Notes: generated from the letters alone by a model not told the origin. Positions 25,983-35,302 are shown, numbered from the stretch's first letter. The stretch: 64,000 nucleotides of DNA from Candidatus Flexicrinis affinis (GCA_016716525.1 JADJWE010000010.1:124001-188000); one strand, 5' to 3'. A program made the numbers and translations.

Positions 25983-26219
25983 GTGGCTAAGAAGTATAAG
26001 CTCAAGACACACAAGGCAACCGCCAAGCGCTTCAAGGTGACCGGTACCGGCAAGCTGATGCGCACCAAGGGCGGCAAGAGCCACTTGCGCCGCAACTCGT
26101 CCAAGCGGGTGAAGCGCCAGTGGGACAAGACGATTGAGGTATCCAGCAGCGGTCAGGCGAAGCGTGTCAAGCGCCTTGCCCCGTACCTCAAGCATTACAA
26201 GGCCAATCCGCCGGCCTAA
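25983..26219 (+). CDS. rpmI: Ribosomal protein bL35
   Basis: 78 residues, very basic. KKYKLKTHKATAKRFKVTGT and KGGKSHLRRNSSKRVKRQWD are the family signature. GTG start 16 bp after infC. Part of the large subunit; the order infC-rpmI-rplT is conserved in bacteria. Confidence 0.96.
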   Translation: MAKKYKLKTHKATAKRFKVTGTGKLMRTKGGKSHLRRNSSKRVKRQWDKTIEVSSSGQAKRVKRLAPYLKHYKANPPA

Positions 26220-26317
26220 CCCGCCGGTTTGCGTTTGGGATCACCCGTCGCGAAGGCGGGCCGCACAGCCCGTTCCCACCGGCGGTCCACAAGTTGAGAC
26301 CCTAGGAGTATTCGATC

Positions 26318-26671
26318 ATGTCCCGCACCAAGACCGGCTTCGTACGCCGCCGTCACCACAACAAGATCCGCAAGATGGTCAAAGGCCAGTTCGGCAGCCG
26401 CGGCACGCTGTGGAAGCGCTCGAACGAGGCCATGCTCAAGTCGCTGTTCTATAGCTACCGCGACCGTAAGCAGCGCGCCCGCCGCCTGCGCGAATTGTGG
26501 ATCATCCGCATCAACGCGGCCGCCCGCCTCAATGGGTTGAGCTACAGCCGGCTGATCTACGGCCTGAAATCGGCCGGGGTCGAGCTGGACCGCAAGGTGC
26601 TGGCCGACATCGCCGTGCGCGATGCCGAGACCTTCACCAAGCTGGCCGCGCTGGCCCAGAGCAAGCTCTAG
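26318..26671 (+). CDS. rplT: Ribosomal protein bL20
   Basis: 117 residues. Early-assembly 23S-binding protein. RRRHHNKIRKMVKGQFGSRG at the N-terminus, YRDRKQRARRLRELWIIRIN in the middle and the C-domain LSYSRLIYGLKSAGVELDRK are diagnostic. TAGGAG precedes the ATG. The 98 bp gap after rpmI is long for this operon and could hold a leader structure, but I see no clear L20 pseudoknot. Confidence 0.96.
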   Translation: MSRTKTGFVRRRHHNKIRKMVKGQFGSRGTLWKRSNEAMLKSLFYSYRDRKQRARRLRELWIIRINAAARLNGLSYSRLIYGLKSAGVELDRKVLADIAVRDAETFTKLAALAQSKL

Positions 26672-26695
26672 CCAGTCCCTTCCCTGAGACTCAAG

Positions 26696-26733
26696 ACGCC
26701 GCGCTTGTCACATTCGACAGGCGCGGCGTTTTT
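26696..26733 (+). terminator. Terminator of the infC operon
   Basis: ACGCCGCGC ... GCGCGGCGT, a 9 bp perfect stem with a 16 nt loop, followed by TTTTTG. Confidence 0.9.
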
Positions 26734-27161
26734 GTGTTGGTGTGGGTCGTCTGAATGCGACGCGGGGTGGAGGTCGGGCGCGGGCGACCCAGCGGGTCGC
26801 CCCTATTGTGCTCTCTCTGTCTCTGTGTGCTCTGTGTTCACTTTTCCCCCTGACACGGCAGTGCCGTGTCCCTACGCACGGAACGCGCGCGGCGGTGGTA
26901 TTCTCCCCCTCGCCCCTTGACGACCAACGGGAGCACCGAAGGTCGGGAGAGGGGGCCGCGGGATGAGGTTCCAGGCGGGCGACCCGCCGGGTCGCCCCTA
27001 TAGACCCGTTCTGTGCTTTCTCTGTCTCTGTGTGCTCTGTGTCCACTTTTCCCCCTGACACGGCAGTGCCGTGTCCCTACGCACGGAACGCGCGCGGTGC
27101 AGGCGTTTGCCCCTCGCCCTGAGGGAGAGGGGGCGGGGGTGAGGGTTATTGCACTTCGCCG
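26734..27161. repeat. Repeat block, two copies of a roughly 200 bp unit
   Basis: Two near-identical units starting near 26785 and 26977. Each has the palindrome GGCGACCCGCCGGGTCGCCC (first copy with one change), a CTCTGTCTCTGTGTGCTCTG tract, then CTTTTCCCCCTGACACGGCA and GTGCCGTGTCCCTACGCACG. Between them is a CTCACC-type element whose loop (26919-26943) is identical, reversed, to 58027-58051. A last CTCACC-type element lies at about 27110-27147. Confidence 0.8.
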
Positions 27162-27734
27162 CTAGGGCGCGAAGCCGAGGCGATCCAGCAGCGCGTCGAG
27201 TTCGCGCAGCGTCTCCTCGGCGCTGCCGTCGTTGGTGAGCGTGTAGTCGGCAATCGCGATCGGGCCGCCCTTTTCGAGATTCTCGATCTCCGCCCAATCG
27301 CGCGATTCGGCCTCAGCCGCCGTCAGCGGACGGATCGGACGCTCGGCCAGCCGCTGATAGCGCAGGTCGCGCCGGCACACCACCGCCACGACAGTCAGCT
27401 CGGCTTTCAGCTCGTGGCGCAGATACTTGTACTCGCTCCAGCTGTACAGTCCGTCGATGACGATGCACTGCCGGGTGTCAAGCGCCGCGTGCAGCGAATC
27501 GAGCGCCAGCTTCGCCATCGCCGCCATGCCGTGCGTCGCGCGCAGCTCCTCGCGTACGATCTTCTCGTTCTCGGGGTTCACGGCCATCCCGCGCCGGCGC
27601 ACCTCGCCCTCGACGATCCCGCCAAAGCGAAACTGCCAGAACCCGCGCTGTTCGAGATGATACGCGCACGAGCTTTTGCCGGAGCCGGGCATGCCAACCA
27701 GAGCCAGCGCGCGCGCCTTAGAGGTATCAGTCAT
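27162..27734 (-). CDS. P-loop nucleotide kinase-like ATPase
   Basis: 190 residues. Walker A GMPGSGKSS at 14-22 directly after the first strand (ALALVG). A Walker B-like strand is CIVIDGLYSW. The rest is typical of adenylate or dephospho-CoA kinase-like folds: FRFGGIVEGEVRRRGM after helix 1, a lid-like RRDLRYQRLAERPIRPLT, and IADYTLTNDGS near the end. The last segment, like dephospho-CoA kinase ADYVIxNDGS, suggests a small-molecule kinase. The start at 27734 is used because a promoter (TTGCCA, 18 bp, TATAAT) overlaps the upstream ATG at 27770. The substrate is unknown. Confidence 0.7.
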   Translation of the reverse strand: MTDTSKARALALVGMPGSGKSSCAYHLEQRGFWQFRFGGIVEGEVRRRGMAVNPENEKIVREELRATHGMAAMAKLALDSLHAALDTRQCIVIDGLYSWSEYKYLRHELKAELTVVAVVCRRDLRYQRLAERPIRPLTAAEAESRDWAEIENLEKGGPIAIADYTLTNDGSAEETLRELDALLDRLGFAP

Positions 27735-27768
27735 GGGGGATGTGTCCAGATGCGAGAGAGCCAGCCGC

Positions 27769-27798
27769 ATTATATAGACCGCGCGCGCGGGTTGGCAA
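27769..27798 (-). promoter_or_regulatory. Promoter of the P-loop kinase gene
   Basis: Minus strand TTGCCA (27798-27793), 18 bp, TATAAT (27774-27769). The -10 overlaps an in-frame ATG, ruling that ATG out as the start. Confidence 0.6.
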
Positions 27799-27815
27799 CG
27801 CCGGTCTGCGGCCGG

Positions 27816-28172
27816 TTACGATGTGGCCCAGTAGTCGCACAATTCCTCGAACTGCGCTTGCCAGTACGTTTCAGGATCGTCAACCGTGTCGCCTTCCGCG
27901 GCGGAGATCACAAAATAGCCCTGCCCGGGGATGCCCGAGTCCTTGCGCACGACCAGCGTGGCGAGGCTCGGCATGCCCTCGGCGGCGTCCTCGCGGCTCA
28001 TCTCGTCCAGCAGGCGGTGGAAGATCGGCGCGCGGTGATGCAGGCGTGCCGTGCTGATCAGCGCGGCGAGGTCGGAATAGCAGATCGTTTTGCGCTGTTT
28101 GGCGAGGTGGATCAGGATGGCGCGCATCTCGTCCTTAACCGCGCCCCAGTCGATGGGTTCGGTGACGGGCAT
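27816..28172 (-). CDS. Small protein of unknown function, second gene of a pair
   Basis: 118 residues. A helical N-terminus (WGAVKDEMRAILIHLAKQRK) leads into a winged-helix-like stretch (TICYSDLAALISTARLHHRAPIF, HRLLDEMSREDAAEGMPSLA). A beta hairpin follows (TLVVRKDSGIPGQGYFVISA) and then an acidic Trp/Tyr-containing tail. The GIPGQGYF segment recalls short wHTH-plus-strand proteins of uncharacterised DUFs. It starts four bases after the upstream gene, so the two are co-transcribed. Confidence 0.55.
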   Translation of the reverse strand: MPVTEPIDWGAVKDEMRAILIHLAKQRKTICYSDLAALISTARLHHRAPIFHRLLDEMSREDAAEGMPSLATLVVRKDSGIPGQGYFVISAAEGDTVDDPETYWQAQFEELCDYWATS

Positions 28173-28176
28173 CGGC

Positions 28177-28497
28177 CTACGACTCCGGCTTGAACGACTG
28201 GTCGGACATCAGGTGTTCGACGTAATCGCCCATTTCGCGCACGAGCGCGTCGGCCGGGGCGGTGCAGCCCATGACGAAGCAGCCGCTCCAGTTGTCCCAG
28301 CCGATGGTGATTTCGGCGGCATCGCGAACGCACGTGACGTACAGCTCGTCAAACCCGTGCACGGGCAGGCGCGACGTGAACCCGAACTGCTCGACGGCGA
28401 TGCGCACTAGCGGCAGCACCATCATCCAGTCGGCATCGGCGATTTCATAGGATTGGCGACCGCTGACGGTCGTTGAAAACTGCCCGACAAGCTCCAC
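28177..28497 (-). CDS. Small acidic protein of unknown function, first gene of a pair
   Basis: 106 residues from a GTG start at 28497, chosen because GGAGGGG lies eight bases upstream; further upstream the frame is repeat-derived. The sequence alternates strands and helices (ELVGQFSTTVSGRQSYEIAD, DELYVTCVRDAAEITIGWDN, CFVMGCTAPADALVREMGDY). It resembles small single-domain immunity-type or DUF proteins in size and composition, but I recognise no family. Its partner follows after 4 bp; the tight pair suggests a joint function. Confidence 0.5.
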   Translation of the reverse strand: MELVGQFSTTVSGRQSYEIADADWMMVLPLVRIAVEQFGFTSRLPVHGFDELYVTCVRDAAEITIGWDNWSGCFVMGCTAPADALVREMGDYVEHLMSDQSFKPES

Positions 28498-29224
28498 GGC
28501 GGGCCCCCTCCGCTGTCGGTGACATCGGAGTCTAGTATGCCCCGCGGATCGTGTGCTGACCAGCCCGGTGAGGAGCGAGTGATGAGGAAAAGAAAAGCGG
28601 GCACATTGCACACGGAGAACACAGAGACCACAGAGGCGGTCTGTAGTAGTCTTAATCAAGTGTGGCGGGCGGCGCGGGCAGGGGGGCGGCCGGGGTCTCG
28701 CGTGCGGCCCGGTGTCGCCGCGCGTGCTCGGCCCCGGCGCGGGCGGTTGCCAAGGTGGGGCTGCTGGGTGCGGCAGTCGGCGAGACGGGGGGGTCGCTGG
28801 CTCGCGGTGGGCGCTGGCTGTCGGCAAGCTCGCTGCGCCGGGGGGGTAGCCGCTTCGTGCAGAAACTCGTCGATGTCGGTCGCTCGGCCCTGCCCCGCTT
28901 CTAAGTGGCGGCTGGTTAAACCCCTTGTGAGGCTGCGTTGGCCATCTTCCCGACAGCATTGTTGCCGGTAACGGCGGTGGGGCGCGGGGGCCGGGCTTGG
29001 GGGTCTGCTCGGCCGGGGCATCCTCTGCTTCCAGCATACCCCAATCTCAAGATACAAGGGGCGACCCGGCGGGTCGCCCGCGCTGAACCTCACCCCGCGT
29101 CGCTGGCGCTCCGCCGCCCCTCTCCCAAAGGCGAGGGGCAAATGCCTGCGTCGTGCGCGTTCCGTGCGTAGGGACACGGCACTGCCGTGTCCGAAAAACA
29201 GACACGGAGGCCACCGAGGGGCTT
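28498..29224. repeat. Repeat-rich region before the 258 bp array
   Basis: No supported gene. 28605-28645: degenerate CACAGAG repeats (ACACGGAGAACACAGAGACC). 28660-28905: an extremely GC-rich stretch carrying a short frame (28662-28904) ending SRFVQKLVDVGRSALPRF, which I cannot support as a gene. 28916-28930: GGTTAAACCCCTTGTG, a fragment of the multi-hairpin family. 29054-29192: GGGGCGACCCGGCGGGTCGC, a CTCACC-type element and GTAGGGACACGGCACTGCCG. Confidence 0.55.
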
Positions 29225-30103
29225 GTAGGGGCGACCCGCCGGGTCGCCCGCTGTTGAATGCTCCTCAAACCGTCGCGGTGTGGTAGGGACGCGATACATC
29301 GCGTCCGGCAATCGACGGATGAATCGCCCGCCGCCCGACCTCACCCCGGCCCCTCTCCCACCAAGACCTCACCTCAAACCCCTCTCCCGAGGAGAGGGGC
29401 CAATGCCCACGGCGTGCGGCTCCGTGCGTAGGGACACGGCACCGCCGTGTCCGCGGGAAAAAGGCTGAACCATGGACCGTGTCGTAGGGGCGACCCGCCG
29501 GGTCGCCCGCTGTGAATGCCTCTCAAACCGTCGCGGTGTGGAATGGACACGATACATCGCGTCCGGCAATCGACGGATGAATCGCCCGCCGCCCGACCTC
29601 ACCCCGGCCCCTCTCCCACCAAGACCTCACCCCAAACCCCTCTCCCGAGGCGAGGGGCCAATGCCCACGGCGTGCGGCTCCGTGCGTAGGGACACGGCAC
29701 CGCCGTGTCCGCGGGAAAAAGGCTGAACCATGGACCGTGTCGTAGGGGCGACCCGCCGGGTCGCCCGCTGTGAATGCCTCTCAAACCGTCGCGGTGTGGA
29801 ATGGACACGATACATCGCGTCCGGCAATCGACGGATGAATCGCCCGCCGCCCGACCTCACCCCGGCCCCCCTCCCACCAAGACCTCACCCCAAACCCCTC
29901 TCCCGAGGCGAGGGGCCAATGCCCACGGCGTGCGGCTCCGTGCGTAGGGACACGGCACTGCCGTGTCCGCGGGAAAACGATTGAACCACAGAGGCCGCAG
30001 AGCACACAGAGGCGGTCTGTAGGGGCGACCCGCCGGGTCGCCCGCTGTGAATGCCTCTCAAACCGTCGCGGTGTGGAATGGACACGATACATCGCGTCCG
30101 CAG
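29225..30103. repeat. Tandem array of a 258 bp unit, three full copies and a partial fourth
   Basis: Units begin with GTAGGGGCGACCCGCCGGGT at 29225, 29484, 29742 and 30019. Each full unit holds: that palindrome; CTCAAACCGTCGCGGTGTGG; CGATACATCGCGTCC; CTCACCCCGGCCCCTCTCCC; a CCCTCTCCCGAGG inverted repeat; and GTAGGGACACGGCACCGCCG. The third unit ends differently: CACAGAGGCCGCAGAGCACA replaces GGCTGAACCATGGACCGTGT. Copies 2 and 3 are almost identical over the whole unit, pointing to recent duplication or unequal exchange. Confidence 0.9.
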
Positions 30104-30120
30104 GCTGGCGGCCTCCCGCA

Positions 30121-31209
30121 CTACACCCCGCGCGCGTTGACGCGGTTCGACGTCGCCAGCTCGCGCATCTTCTCGATGTGCGCGAAGATCACCAGCGTGT
30201 CGCCGGCGGCCACGGTCACGGCGTTGTCGGGGTGCACGTCGGCGTCATCGCCGCGCCCGTGCAGCACCACGTCGACGTCGTAGCGATCCTGCACGCTGCC
30301 GATCGTCCGGCCCTCGAAGTACGATCCTTCCGAGACAGTCAGGCGGAACATCGCATATTCGCGGCCGTGGAGTTTGAGCGTCTGCGTGACCTCGATGCCC
30401 GCCGCCGCCCCGGCGAAGATCGGCGCGGCGATGTCGGCGCTGCTGATCACCGCGGACACGCCGAGAAACTGCTTCATCTGCGCGGCGAACTGGTTGTCCC
30501 ACATGCGCGTCACGATGCGAATGCTCGGGTTCAGGTCGCGCACACGCATGATCATCTCGAGGTTCATGTAGTCCTGCGACGTACACACCACCAGCGCCTC
30601 GGCGCGTTCGATGCCGGCTTTAGCCAACGTCTCGGCGCTTCGCCCGTCGCCGGTGATGATCTGCACGTCCAGCCCCCGCAGCGCGGTCTCCTGCTCGGGC
30701 GTAAACGACTGATCGACCGCGACGACCTCAAAGCCCATCTCGGTCAGGGCGCGCGCAACGCGCATCCCCACATGCCCCACGCCCAGCACAATCGTGTGGT
30801 TTCGCATCGTCGACACAAGGGCCTCCGTCCATGCTGTCCGCCGCCCGCTGCGGTCGAAGAAGAGTCGCGTGAAATCGGCCGCACCGCGCCCGACGATGAT
30901 CAGGGCGATCGGCGGCAGCACGTACCAGAACACCAGCAGATACGGTTCGGGCGGGATCTCCGTCGGGCCGGCCAGCACCATCAGCGCGAACATGACGTAC
31001 GGCAGTTCGAACCACGGCAGGCGCGGATAGCCCGCCGCCACCAGCAGTTCGCCGTAGATCAGCCCCAGCCCGAACGTCGCCAGCAGAAAGGCGAGCAACG
31101 GCCAGCGGAACTCTTTGAGCAGCGCCTGCGTGTCGCGCAGGACGACTTGCAGCAGACGGCGCACGCCGCGCCGCTTGCGTTTGATCGGGGTGGGGCTGGT
31201 GGTGATCAT
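30121..31209 (-). CDS. Potassium channel-like protein with RCK (TrkA-N/TrkA-C) domains
   Basis: 362 residues. Two hydrophobic stretches (LLAFLLATFGLGLIYGELLV; YVLPPIALIIVG) surround a short pore-like loop (MFALMVLAGPTEIPPEPY) without a canonical TVGYG filter. A TrkA-N Rossmann domain follows (HTIVLGVGHVGMRVARALTE, VVAVDQS), then a TrkA-C domain (SVQDRYDVDVVLHGRG, VAAGDTLVIFAHIEKM). RCK domains gate K+ flow in response to nucleotides or ions. The filter does not match, so the ion is uncertain. The start at 31209 lies only 7 bases after a TATAAT, suggesting a leaderless mRNA. Divergent from psuG. Confidence 0.85.
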   Translation of the reverse strand: MITTSPTPIKRKRRGVRRLLQVVLRDTQALLKEFRWPLLAFLLATFGLGLIYGELLVAAGYPRLPWFELPYVMFALMVLAGPTEIPPEPYLLVFWYVLPPIALIIVGRGAADFTRLFFDRSGRRTAWTEALVSTMRNHTIVLGVGHVGMRVARALTEMGFEVVAVDQSFTPEQETALRGLDVQIITGDGRSAETLAKAGIERAEALVVCTSQDYMNLEMIMRVRDLNPSIRIVTRMWDNQFAAQMKQFLGVSAVISSADIAAPIFAGAAAGIEVTQTLKLHGREYAMFRLTVSEGSYFEGRTIGSVQDRYDVDVVLHGRGDDADVHPDNAVTVAAGDTLVIFAHIEKMRELATSNRVNARGV

Positions 31210-31216
31210 ACGGCCG

Positions 31217-31224
31217 ATTATAAT
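31217..31224. promoter_or_regulatory. Shared palindromic -10 for the channel gene and psuG
   Basis: ATTATAAT reads TATAAT on both strands (31219-31224 on plus, 31222-31217 on minus). The plus start would be near 31231, 18 nt before the psuG ATG; the minus start would fall at or next to the channel ATG at 31209. Confidence 0.6.
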
Positions 31225-31248
31225 CCACACGCCACTACAGGAGGCATT

Positions 31249-32166
<918 letters not shown>

Positions 32167-32172
32167 CAACTC

Positions 32173-32306
32173 GCGGGGCTTTGCCCCGCACCCCAGCAGG
32201 GACTTACGCCCCTGCACCCCATCCTTGCATTTGCGCCTCGCGCAAATGCGGATTAGGGGTCAAGGGGTGCAAACCCCTTGCGGACGTGTGGAGGCAACGC
32301 CTCCAC
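32173..32306. repeat. Multi-hairpin element, copy C
   Basis: Five consecutive hairpins: GCGGGGC ttt GCCCCGC (32173-32189); GCAGGG ... CCCTGC (32196-32215); core GCATTTGCGC ctc GCGCAAATGC (32227-32249); CAAGGGG tgcaaa CCCCTTG (32261-32280); GTGGAGGC aac GCCTCCAC (32288-32306). Confidence 0.8.
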
Positions 32307-32307
32307 A

Positions 32308-32350
32308 ATCACGCGCCGAGGCCGAGGCGTTTACAGAGATCGCCGAGGGT
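32308..32350. repeat. Left copy of a 43 bp direct repeat (marR 3' end)
   Basis: Matches 35260-35302 at 42 of 43 positions. On the minus strand it encodes GDLCKRLGLGA and a stop, exactly the C-terminus of the MarR protein at 35261-35707. The repeats bracket the 915-residue surface-protein gene and its terminator. Confidence 0.85.
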
Positions 32351-32359
32351 ATCCTTAAC

Positions 32360-32389
32360 TTGCCGCGTTGAGAAACTCCCGCCTATACT
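32360..32389 (+). promoter_or_regulatory. Candidate promoter of the beta-helix surface protein
   Basis: TTGCCG, 18 bp, TATACT, ending about 33 bp before the ATG at 32423. Confidence 0.5.
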
Positions 32390-32422
32390 GTGGCATAAGT
32401 CGTCGCCGGGGGGAACATTCAC

Positions 32423-35170
32423 ATGATTAGCGCAACGTGGTCGCGTCTAGCAGCCGGATTTCTTGTTGTTTCCGTGCTGCTTGTTTCGTTCCCCGCGCAC
32501 GCGGCCGTCATCGACGTGGCCTGCGACACGGCCGAACTGGCCGCCGCCATCAATACCGCCAACGCCAACGCCGAAGCGGATGTCATCAATTTGGCGACCG
32601 GCTGTTTATACGAGTTCACGGCCGGCGACGTGAGTAACCCCGACACCGCCCTGCCGGAAATCTACTCGGAGATCGAAATCAACGGCAACGGCGCGACCAT
32701 CGCGCGCGCCGACGGCAGCCCGGACTTTCGCCTAGTTTACAGCTTCGGTGGTAACCTGATTCTCAACGACCTCACCATAACGGGGGGGCGGAGCAACAGC
32801 GGGGGCGGCGTCGTCAACAACGCCGGTGCGCTGATGCTTGTCAACAGCAGCGTTGTCGATAACTACGCCCTTTCTGAAGCGGGCGGCATTCTTAACGGCG
32901 GCCCGCTTACGTTGATCAACAGCATCGTTTCCGGCAACAGCTCTCCGGGCAGCGGCGGTGGCATTTACAGCACGGGTGGAAGCCTGGCGACGCTGATCAA
33001 CAGTACTGTCATCGGTAACAGTTCTAGCGTCTATGGTGGGGGTATCTACAGCGTCGGCTCCGTGACGCTCGAAAGCTCATCGGTCGACGGAAACTTCGCC
33101 GTCGGCGCACCGAGTGGCAGCAGGGGCGGCGGCATCTACTGTTCCGGTGTACTGAACATCACCAACAGCACCGTCAATGACAACACGGCCTCCCCATCCG
33201 GCGCTGGCGCCGGCATTTTCAGTTCTTCTGCAGCCACGATAATCAATAGCACCGTTGCCGGCAACAGCGCGTCTGCGACCGGCAGTTTCGGCGGTGGCAT
33301 CTACAACAGCGGTCCACTGACTATAATCAACAGCACCGTTTCCGACAATGACGCCGGCGACTCAGGGAGTGGCATCATCGACATTACCGGTTCGGTCACC
33401 GTGCTGAACAGCACGATCTCCGGCAACAGCGCGGTGAACGTCGGCGGTGGCATCTACTTCAACTTCGGCTCGGACAACACGTTGGCAAATAACACCATAT
33501 CCGGCAACAGCGCCGATCAACAGGGCGGCGGCATCTACGTGAGTGCCGGCATCGTCACGACGGTCAACAATACGTTTGCCGGCAACAGGGCCAGCGTAAG
33601 TGGTGGCGCTTTATTCAATGGGGCCGGTACGGTAACCGTAGCCAACAGCATTCTCTGGGGCAATAGTTCGCAGATCAGTGTCGGACCCGGCACAGTGACC
33701 GTAAACTACAGTATCGTTGAAGGCGGGTACTTCGGCGGCACCGGCAACTCCATTGCCAATCCCCTGTTCGTATCCCCAGTGTCCTACTTAAGCGCGCCGA
33801 CCATCGCCGGCGATTACCACGTGCAGGCCAACAGCCCGGCGCTCAACGTCGGCAGCAACGCGGCACTGCCCGCCGACACGCTCGATCTCGACAACGACTC
33901 GAATACCGCCGAGCCGATCCCGTACGATCGCGACGGTAATTCCCGCATCGTCAACGCGACCGTCGATATGGGCGCATACGAGCACCAGACCTTGGCGGCG
34001 GTTGTCGTCAGCGAAACGAGTGTCGACGTGGCCGAAGGCGGGGCGACCGATACCTACAGCGTCCACCTCGCCTCACGGCCAGCCAGCAGTGTCACCGTAA
34101 CCCCTGCCGGCGACGCCGACTGCGACGTGAGTGCGGCCCTGACGTTTACGACAGACAACTGGAGCTCGGCGCAGACCGTCACGGTGACGGCGGTCGACGA
34201 CGATATCTTCGAGGGCAGCCACAGCTGTACGATCACCAACACGGCGACCAGCGGCGACGCGGCCTATAACGGCATCGGCGTGGCCGGCGTCGGCGGTACC
34301 GTGACTGACGACGATACGGCGGGTGTGGACGTGACTCCAACCACTGTGGATGTCACCGAGGGCAGTACGACCGATACCTACGACGTCGTGCTGAATAGCG
34401 AGCCGACAGCCGACGTGACGATCACGCCCGAGGGGGACGCGGACTGTTCGGTGAGCGCCGCGCTGACGTTCACCAACGCCAACTGGGACACGCCGCAAAG
34501 CGTCACGGTCACGGCGGTCGACGATGACATCGAAGAAGGCGAGCATGGCTGCACGATCAACAACACGTCAGCCAGCGACGATCTCGACTACGACGGGGTT
34601 TCGGTCGCCAGCGTCGACGGCACAGTTACGGACAATGACCTCGAGCTGCTGATCAACGGCAGCTTCGAGGCCGGCATCGCACCGTGGGCGGTCACAACCC
34701 TCGGGCAAGACAAGGTTAAAGACAAGAACCCGTACGATGGGCTGTTCGCGTTCCGCTTCAAAGGCTTCGCCGGAAAGCCGAGCGCCAAGCTCAAGCAGAC
34801 GATCCTCGCGCCGCCGATCGCCGACGGCGATATCGTCACCGCCCGAGCCCAGATACAGCCCGGTTCGGCGGCTAACGGCAAGATGATCCTTAAGGTTAAG
34901 ACCGATCTCGGCACCGTCTTCAAAGACAATGTCGCGTTCGATCAGGGCGGTGCGTATGTACTGCATCAGATCGGCCTGCCGATTACGCTCGGTATTGGCG
35001 AGGCGGTGGCCGATATTAAGCTACAGTTCAAGGACAAATCACTCAGCGGCAAGGTGTACGTCGACGCCGTCCGCGTGACCGTGACGATCGCGCCCGCGCC
35101 GCGCACCGTCACACGAGCGCCGATCCTGCCGCCGCCTGCCGCGCCGGACGGGTTCCGCGGCGGCAACTAG
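32423..35170 (+). CDS. Large secreted beta-helix protein with Calx-beta-like repeats and FRGxN tail
   Basis: 915 residues. Signal peptide (LAAGFLVVSVLLVSFPAHA). Residues about 30-450: right-handed parallel beta-helix with many short turns of the pattern LINSTVxGNSAxxxGGGIY, as in polymorphic outer-membrane and choice-of-anchor Q proteins. Residues about 525-740: two repeats starting VVSETSVDVAEGGATDTYSV and DVTPTTVDVTEGSTTDTYDV, each with VTVTAVDDDI, resembling Calx-beta calcium-binding modules. Residues about 745-890: a carbohydrate-binding-like domain (LLINGSFEAG ... KVYVDAVRV). The end is a Pro-rich spacer and FRGGN. The last domain and tail recur in the M64 peptidase at 37927. A surface adhesin or polymer-binding role is inferred. 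Confidence 0.85.
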   Translation: MISATWSRLAAGFLVVSVLLVSFPAHAAVIDVACDTAELAAAINTANANAEADVINLATGCLYEFTAGDVSNPDTALPEIYSEIEINGNGATIARADGSPDFRLVYSFGGNLILNDLTITGGRSNSGGGVVNNAGALMLVNSSVVDNYALSEAGGILNGGPLTLINSIVSGNSSPGSGGGIYSTGGSLATLINSTVIGNSSSVYGGGIYSVGSVTLESSSVDGNFAVGAPSGSRGGGIYCSGVLNITNSTVNDNTASPSGAGAGIFSSSAATIINSTVAGNSASATGSFGGGIYNSGPLTIINSTVSDNDAGDSGSGIIDITGSVTVLNSTISGNSAVNVGGGIYFNFGSDNTLANNTISGNSADQQGGGIYVSAGIVTTVNNTFAGNRASVSGGALFNGAGTVTVANSILWGNSSQISVGPGTVTVNYSIVEGGYFGGTGNSIANPLFVSPVSYLSAPTIAGDYHVQANSPALNVGSNAALPADTLDLDNDSNTAEPIPYDRDGNSRIVNATVDMGAYEHQTLAAVVVSETSVDVAEGGATDTYSVHLASRPASSVTVTPAGDADCDVSAALTFTTDNWSSAQTVTVTAVDDDIFEGSHSCTITNTATSGDAAYNGIGVAGVGGTVTDDDTAGVDVTPTTVDVTEGSTTDTYDVVLNSEPTADVTITPEGDADCSVSAALTFTNANWDTPQSVTVTAVDDDIEEGEHGCTINNTSASDDLDYDGVSVASVDGTVTDNDLELLINGSFEAGIAPWAVTTLGQDKVKDKNPYDGLFAFRFKGFAGKPSAKLKQTILAPPIADGDIVTARAQIQPGSAANGKMILKVKTDLGTVFKDNVAFDQGGAYVLHQIGLPITLGIGEAVADIKLQFKDKSLSGKVYVDAVRVTVTIAPAPRTVTRAPILPPPAAPDGFRGGN

Positions 35171-35202
35171 GCCAAAAGCGCCGCCGACAGGGTGCCAGAG
35201 TG

Positions 35203-35236
35203 AAGCGGAGCAGGAAACCCTGCTCCGCTTGTTTTG
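35203..35236 (+). terminator. Terminator of the beta-helix protein gene
   Basis: Perfect 12 bp stem AAGCGGAGCAGG aaac CCTGCTCCGCTT followed by GTTTTG. Confidence 0.9.
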
Positions 35237-35259
35237 TGTTGGGACCACACGACGTCGCG

Positions 35260-35302
35260 ATCACGCGCCGAGGCCGAGGCGTTTGCAGAGATCGCCGAGG
35301 GT
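35260..35302. repeat. Right copy of the 43 bp direct repeat (marR 3' end)
   Basis: Contains the marR stop codon and last codons; see the left copy at 32308-32350. Separation of equivalent positions is 2952 bp. Confidence 0.85.

Noticed and set aside
28662..28904. 80-codon frame ending SRFVQKLVDVGRSALPRF
   Set aside because: Lies in a very GC-rich repeat region, no Shine-Dalgarno sequence, no recognisable fold; could be a remnant but not supportable.
17283..30103. Tandem repeats as CRISPR arrays
   Set aside because: Units are 209 and 258 bp and identical throughout, without short repeats and unique spacers; no cas genes.
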